This document shows positions 60,379 to 64,000 of a stretch of 64,000 bases of DNA, one piece after another; positions within the stretch are counted from its first letter, which is position 1; each line of letters starts with the position of its first letter. This DNA comes from Bog-473 sp963717455 (GTDB taxonomy: Bacteria; Actinomycetota; Acidimicrobiia; Acidimicrobiales; RAAP-2): positions 1,116,001-1,180,000 of the forward strand of contig OY970336.1 in assembly GCA_963717455.1 (NCBI GenBank). The letters are read 5' to 3'. The notes beneath the pieces are model-generated. The model saw only the letters and a program-made list of their open reading frames with translations. It was not told where the DNA came from and made no database searches. Made by a program: the position numbers and the translations under genes.

Positions 60379-61580
60379 TGGGATCGCACGGGATCACCGA
60401 CAAGGTGGCCATCGTGGGAATGTCCTGCACGAAATTCGGCGAGCACTGGGATCTCGGGATCGATGAGCTCATCCTGCAGGCCGCCGAGGGCGCCTTCGAC
60501 TCTGCCGGGGTGGGACGCGACGATGTGGATGCATACTGGCTCGGTACTGCCCAGTCGGGAATGAGCGGCCTTCTCGTCTCGCGACCCCTGCGGGTGGGTG
60601 ACAAGCCCGTGACCCGAGTGGAGAACTTCTGTGCCTCGGGTTCTGAGGCTCTTCGACAAGCGGCCTATGCGGTGTCGAGCGGCGCCTATGACCTGGCCGT
60701 TGCCATTGGCGCCGAGAAGCTGAAGGACTCGGGTTTCCAGGGAGCCAATGCTGCACCCGTGCCGAGCGATGGGACCAATCGCACGGTCACCGCCGCTGCC
60801 ATGTACTCCATGATCGTGCCGGCATACGCACAGCGCTACGGGATTGAGGTCGATCAGGTCAAACAATCACTGGCGCGGATCGCTTCGAAGAACCACTTCA
60901 ATGGAGCCCGCAACTCCCGGGCACAGTTCCGCCGCGAGATGTCAGTCGAGCAGCTGCTGGCCATGCCCCGCATCGCCGGCGAGCTGTCCGTGTTCGACTG
61001 CGCAGGTGTCGCAGACGGCGCCGCGGCCGCAGTTGTGGTGAGGGCCGAGGACGCGTACAGGTACACACCGAAGCCACTGTTCGTCAAAGGGCTCGCGTTC
61101 GTCGTAGGCGACGGGAGCGGCGTGAGCAACCCCGACTATGACTACACGACGTTTCCCGAAGTGGTCCTGTCCGCCACGGAGGCGTACCGCCAGGCCGGCA
61201 TCACCGACCCCCGTGGCCAGCTCGCCATGGCGGAGGTCCACGACTGCTTCACTCCGACGGAGCTCGTGCTCATGGAAGACCTCGGGTTTTGCCCACGCGG
61301 TGCCGCGTGGAAGGAGGAGATGGCGGGGACGTTCGACCTGGGCGGTGATCTCCCGGTCAACCCTGATGGCGGGTTGAAGAGCTTCGGGCACCCGGTCGGA
61401 GCATCGGGGTTGCGGATGATGTTCGAGGTATGGCTGCAGCTGCGAGGTGAGGCGCCAGAAGAACGGAGGATCTCGACTTTCGGCACACGGAATCTGGCTC
61501 TCACGCACAACCTCGGCGGATATCCCGGTGAGATGGTGTCCTTCGTCTCCATTCTCGGCACGGACGGACCGAGCGACTGA
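60378..61580 (+). CDS. Thiolase (acetyl-CoA acetyltransferase-like) with full catalytic set
   Basis: A 400-residue thiolase. The nucleophilic cysteine lies in VENFCASGSEALRQA, followed by VHDCFTPTELV, and the histidine motif is GLKSFGHPVGASG, so the catalytic residues missing in the 5538 and 6623 proteins are present here. It would split or condense acyl-CoA chains. Start ATG at 60378 overlaps the fusion's stop. The SDR and P450 genes face it from the other strand. Confidence 0.93.
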   Translation: MGSHGITDKVAIVGMSCTKFGEHWDLGIDELILQAAEGAFDSAGVGRDDVDAYWLGTAQSGMSGLLVSRPLRVGDKPVTRVENFCASGSEALRQAAYAVSSGAYDLAVAIGAEKLKDSGFQGANAAPVPSDGTNRTVTAAAMYSMIVPAYAQRYGIEVDQVKQSLARIASKNHFNGARNSRAQFRREMSVEQLLAMPRIAGELSVFDCAGVADGAAAAVVVRAEDAYRYTPKPLFVKGLAFVVGDGSGVSNPDYDYTTFPEVVLSATEAYRQAGITDPRGQLAMAEVHDCFTPTELVLMEDLGFCPRGAAWKEEMAGTFDLGGDLPVNPDGGLKSFGHPVGASGLRMMFEVWLQLRGEAPEERRISTFGTRNLALTHNLGGYPGEMVSFVSILGTDGPSD

Positions 61581-61592
61581 GCGCCTGGGTCC

Positions 61593-62336
61593 TCAGATGT
61601 ACATGCCGCCGTTGACGCCGATGATCTGACCGGTGATGTAGCTGCCGCTCTCGGCACAAAGGAAGGAGCAGGCTGCCGCGATGTCGGCGGGGGTGCCGGC
61701 CCGGCCGAGCGGGACCATCGGACCGATCACGTCCACCCCGGGGAAGTCGCCTGTGGCCTCCGCTGCCCGCGCCATGGGGGTGTCGACCAGGCTTGGTGAG
61801 ATGGTGTTGACCGTGATGCCCTGGCGTGCGAGGTCGACGGCGAGCGCCTTGGTGAGCGCGATGACGCCCCCCTTCGAAGCGGAGTAGTGAGCCATGTTCG
61901 GCGCTCCCGATTGGGCGCTCTGCGACGAGATGGTGACGATGCGGCCCCAGCCGGCGTCGAGCATGTCGGGCACTGCGGTCTGGACGCAGCTGAAGGTGCC
62001 CGTCAGGTTGACCGCGATGATCCGGTCCCACCTCTCGGCTGAGATCTCCAGGAGGGGATCGAAGGCCTCGATCCCTGCGCTGGTCACGAGGATGGCGACG
62101 GGACCGAGATCGGCGCGGACCTGTGCGAAGGCTGCCGCCACCGACGGTCGGTCGGCGACGTCGACTTCGACGCCCAGCGCCCGAACCCCCTCGGCCCGCA
62201 GCTCGGCCGCCGCCGCGTCGGCGCCTTGGCCGTTCTGATCGAGCACAGCGACGTCGTGGCCGTCCGCCACGAGCCGGCGGGCGACACCAAGCCCGATGCC
62301 CGACGCGCCGCCGGTGACGACAGCGACGGGGCTCAC
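61593..62336 (-). CDS. Short-chain dehydrogenase/reductase
   Basis: A 247-residue SDR: VVTGGASGIG cofactor loop, an aspartate in VAVLDQNG favouring NAD, VTSAG, Ser in TISSQSA and the YSASKGG Tyr-Lys pair, ending VNGGMYI. A classical 3-oxoacyl or hydroxysteroid-type enzyme. GTG at 62336 overlaps the P450 stop by 4 bases, so the two are co-transcribed. Confidence 0.94.
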   Translation of the reverse strand: MSPVAVVTGGASGIGLGVARRLVADGHDVAVLDQNGQGADAAAAELRAEGVRALGVEVDVADRPSVAAAFAQVRADLGPVAILVTSAGIEAFDPLLEISAERWDRIIAVNLTGTFSCVQTAVPDMLDAGWGRIVTISSQSAQSGAPNMAHYSASKGGVIALTKALAVDLARQGITVNTISPSLVDTPMARAAEATGDFPGVDVIGPMVPLGRAGTPADIAAACSFLCAESGSYITGQIIGVNGGMYI

Positions 62337-63619
62337 CCGCTGTCTCCGGCCGCTGTGAACTCAAGATGCAAGTCGCTCAGACCACGCAGGACCCACGTGG
62401 GTTCGTACCTGTAGTGACGGGCCCCCGGTGGGCCGTGGTGGTCCTCGGCGAGACGGATGTCGCGCATCCGATGGAGGATGCGGTCGAGGCTGACGCGCCC
62501 CTCGGCCCGGGCCAAGGGGCCACCCGGACAGGTGTGGGCACCGCGGCCGAAGGCCATGTGCGCCCGGGCGTTGGGCCGGTCCACATGGAACTCCGCCGGA
62601 TCCTCGAAACGCCGGGGATCGCGGTTGGCGGCGCCGTTGAGCAGCATGACCGGTGTGCCGGCCGCAATGTCCACCCCGCCGATGGTCGTGGACCGGCGGG
62701 CGAGACGGAAGTCGGCCTTCACCGGGCTCTCGATGCGCAGTGCCTCTTCGACGAAGCCCGGGACGAGTTCTTTGTGCGACCGGAGCTCGTCCTGGAGCTC
62801 GGGGTTCTCCGCCAGGTACTTCAACGCGACGGCGAGCAGGCGTGCGGTCGTCTCCTGACCGGCGGCGAACAGGAAGGTCGCGGTGCGCACCACGGAGGTC
62901 ACGTCGGGCATGCTGCCGTCCGGGTACGTGGCGAGGGCAAGGTCGGTCAGGACGTCCTTTCGGGGGTGGCGCCGTCGGTCCTCGATGTACTGCGCGAACC
63001 ATTCGTCGAGCCACGACAGCGCATTGAGCCCCACTTGCCCCTCCTCGCCGGCGCCGAGCTCCCCGGGGACCTGGCTCAGGCCGAAGCCTTCGCGGAACCG
63101 CCGGTGGTCCTCTTCGGGCACCCCGAGCAGGTCGGCGACCACGAGCATGGCGAAGGGCTGGGAGTACGCAGTGATGAACTCGCACCGCCCGTCTGCGACG
63201 AACTCGTCGAGCAATTGATCGGCCAGGCGCGACATGAACGCCTCGTTCTCCTGGAGCCGTTTCGATGTGATGAGGCGCATCACCAACGCTCGCTCCCGCG
63301 TGTGGTCGGGCGGGTCCATGGTGACCATGTGCTCGTTCATCGGCAGCTGATCGCGGTGATGGTCGATGATGTCGCTCACGTCGTCGCCCTCGAGCGGGAC
63401 CGGGAACGTCGCGAACGGGCCGATGACCGAGTTGCACGAAGAGAACGTCGCGGTGTCGCGGTAGACCTCGCCCGCCTCCTCGTAGCCGGTCACCGCCACC
63501 ACGCCGTGATGGGGGAGCGGGAGGACGGGGCACGTGGCCCGCAGCTGCTCGAAGTAGGGGTACGGATCCTCCAGAAGTGACTCGTCACTGAAGAAGTCGA
63601 TCGTCTCCCAGTCGCTCAC
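62333..63619 (-). CDS. Cytochrome P450
   Basis: A 428-residue bacterial P450: I-helix FAAGQETTARL, ExxR in EEALRIESP, and heme loop AFGRGAHTCPGGPLAR with the cysteine ligand. It is of the soluble class I type that needs a ferredoxin and reductase; a [3Fe-4S] ferredoxin is at 7859. The substrate is unknown. ATG at 63619. A palindrome and a divergent TetR gene lie just upstream. Confidence 0.96.
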   Translation of the reverse strand: MSDWETIDFFSDESLLEDPYPYFEQLRATCPVLPLPHHGVVAVTGYEEAGEVYRDTATFSSCNSVIGPFATFPVPLEGDDVSDIIDHHRDQLPMNEHMVTMDPPDHTRERALVMRLITSKRLQENEAFMSRLADQLLDEFVADGRCEFITAYSQPFAMLVVADLLGVPEEDHRRFREGFGLSQVPGELGAGEEGQVGLNALSWLDEWFAQYIEDRRRHPRKDVLTDLALATYPDGSMPDVTSVVRTATFLFAAGQETTARLLAVALKYLAENPELQDELRSHKELVPGFVEEALRIESPVKADFRLARRSTTIGGVDIAAGTPVMLLNGAANRDPRRFEDPAEFHVDRPNARAHMAFGRGAHTCPGGPLARAEGRVSLDRILHRMRDIRLAEDHHGPPGARHYRYEPTWVLRGLSDLHLEFTAAGDSG

Positions 63620-63693
63620 CCGGTCTCCCTTCGCACGCGATGCGGCGGACGCATCCCGGCCGTGCTGTGCAGTCGCCCAGCAGATTTTGGCAA

Positions 63694-63704
63694 GTGCTTA
63701 GCAC
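63694..63704 (+). promoter_or_regulatory. GTGCTtAGCAC palindrome between P450 and TetR genes
   Basis: An 11-base perfect odd palindrome in the 114-base gap between the divergent P450 operon and the TetR gene. It could be the TetR operator. A weaker inverted AACttGTT follows at about 63722-63729. Confidence 0.45.
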
Positions 63705-63733
63705 CACCCCCGAGATGTGGCAACTTGTTCCCG

Positions 63734-64000
63734 ATGGCCCTCTCCTCCCAGCCTCGGCGCATCGGCGCCACCGACTCCAAGACCCGTGCCCGGTTGGTGG
63801 AGGCCGCCGAGGCGCTGCTGCTGGAGGAGGGCTACGCAGCCGTCACCTCACGGCGGGTCGGGGCCAGGGCTGGCCTCAAACCGCAGCTCGTGCACTACTA
63901 CTTCCGCACGATGGACGACCTGTTCGTCGAGGTGTTCCGACGACGAGCCGAGGCGAACTTCACCCGCTTCGAGCGGTCGATGGCGGCCGACACCTCGCTG
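63734..64000 (+). CDS. TetR-family regulator, 3' end cut by window
   Basis: The first 89 codons are present. The HTH is RLVEAAEALLLEEGYAAVTS followed by RRVGARAGLKPQLVHYYFRTMDDLFVEVF. Typical of TetR repressors for lipid or xenobiotic genes. Divergent from the SDR/P450 operon, which it probably regulates. The ligand domain lies beyond the window. Confidence 0.88.
   Translation, partial: MALSSQPRRIGATDSKTRARLVEAAEALLLEEGYAAVTSRRVGARAGLKPQLVHYYFRTMDDLFVEVFRRRAEANFTRFERSMAADTSL

Overview
The window is high-GC DNA read as an actinobacterial chromosome. Acidimicrobiia or a related soil or aquatic lineage fits best: many GTG starts, overlapping stop/start codons, a P450, a 3Fe-4S ferredoxin, DUF35/thiolase cassettes and branched-chain-type ABC transporters. 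This placement is inference from gene content. No rRNA or CRISPR array was seen.

Layout. 1-10.7 kb: chromosomal genes, including an aldo/keto reductase, a SRPBCC protein, an ABC1 kinase, an operon of two DUF35 proteins plus two thiolase-fold proteins that lack thiolase catalytic residues, a ferredoxin, gltX, a YdcF-like protein and a secreted neocarzinostatin-like protein. 10.9-11.07 kb: tRNA-Gln(CUG) and tRNA-Glu(CUC). 11.03-29.19 kb: two tandem integrated elements. The 3' half of tRNA-Glu (about 42-44 bp) is repeated at 11025, 24734 and 29142. Element 1 (about 13.7 kb) carries a tyrosine integrase, an excisionase-like HTH, a MobF relaxase, surface-modification cargo (YfhO-like protein, two sulfotransferases, a GT2) and an AbiEi/AbiEii pair. 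Element 2 (about 4.4 kb) has no integrase. It holds only a tightly packed operon: an AbiEi-like antitoxin, an AbiEii nucleotidyltransferase and a TOTE-type primase-helicase. Each element has its own pair of 12-bp-spaced short repeats near its ends, which look like integrase arm sites of different specificity.

29.3-41.4 kb: a two-component system, a beta-propeller protein, a rifampin phosphotransferase (rph) with a rifamycin-associated-element-like motif, a TetR/SnoaL pair with twin palindromic operators, a frameshifted DUF1772 gene, a membrane protein preceded by a 13-codon leader ORF, and a MarR/MFS efflux pair. 41.7-46.8 kb: a branched-chain-type ABC transporter in which both permeases and one ATPase are fused in a single 932-residue protein.

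47-64 kb: catabolic genes. Two paralogous amidohydrolases flank a poly-gamma-glutamate hydrolase-like gene. They are followed by a HAD phosphatase, an alpha/beta hydrolase, an FAD oxidase, an S1C protease, a second substrate-binding protein (with a decayed relative at 51.3 kb), a glycosidase, an HMG-CoA-synthase-like/DUF35 fusion, an intact thiolase, an SDR, a P450 and a TetR regulator cut by the window end. Several gene remnants (31.7, 38.9, 45.2, 51.3 kb) show ongoing gene loss.

The most interesting part is element 2: an att-bounded, integrase-less defence-like cassette joining a type IV toxin-antitoxin pair to a primase-helicase, next to a mobilizable element that shares its attachment core but not its arm sites.
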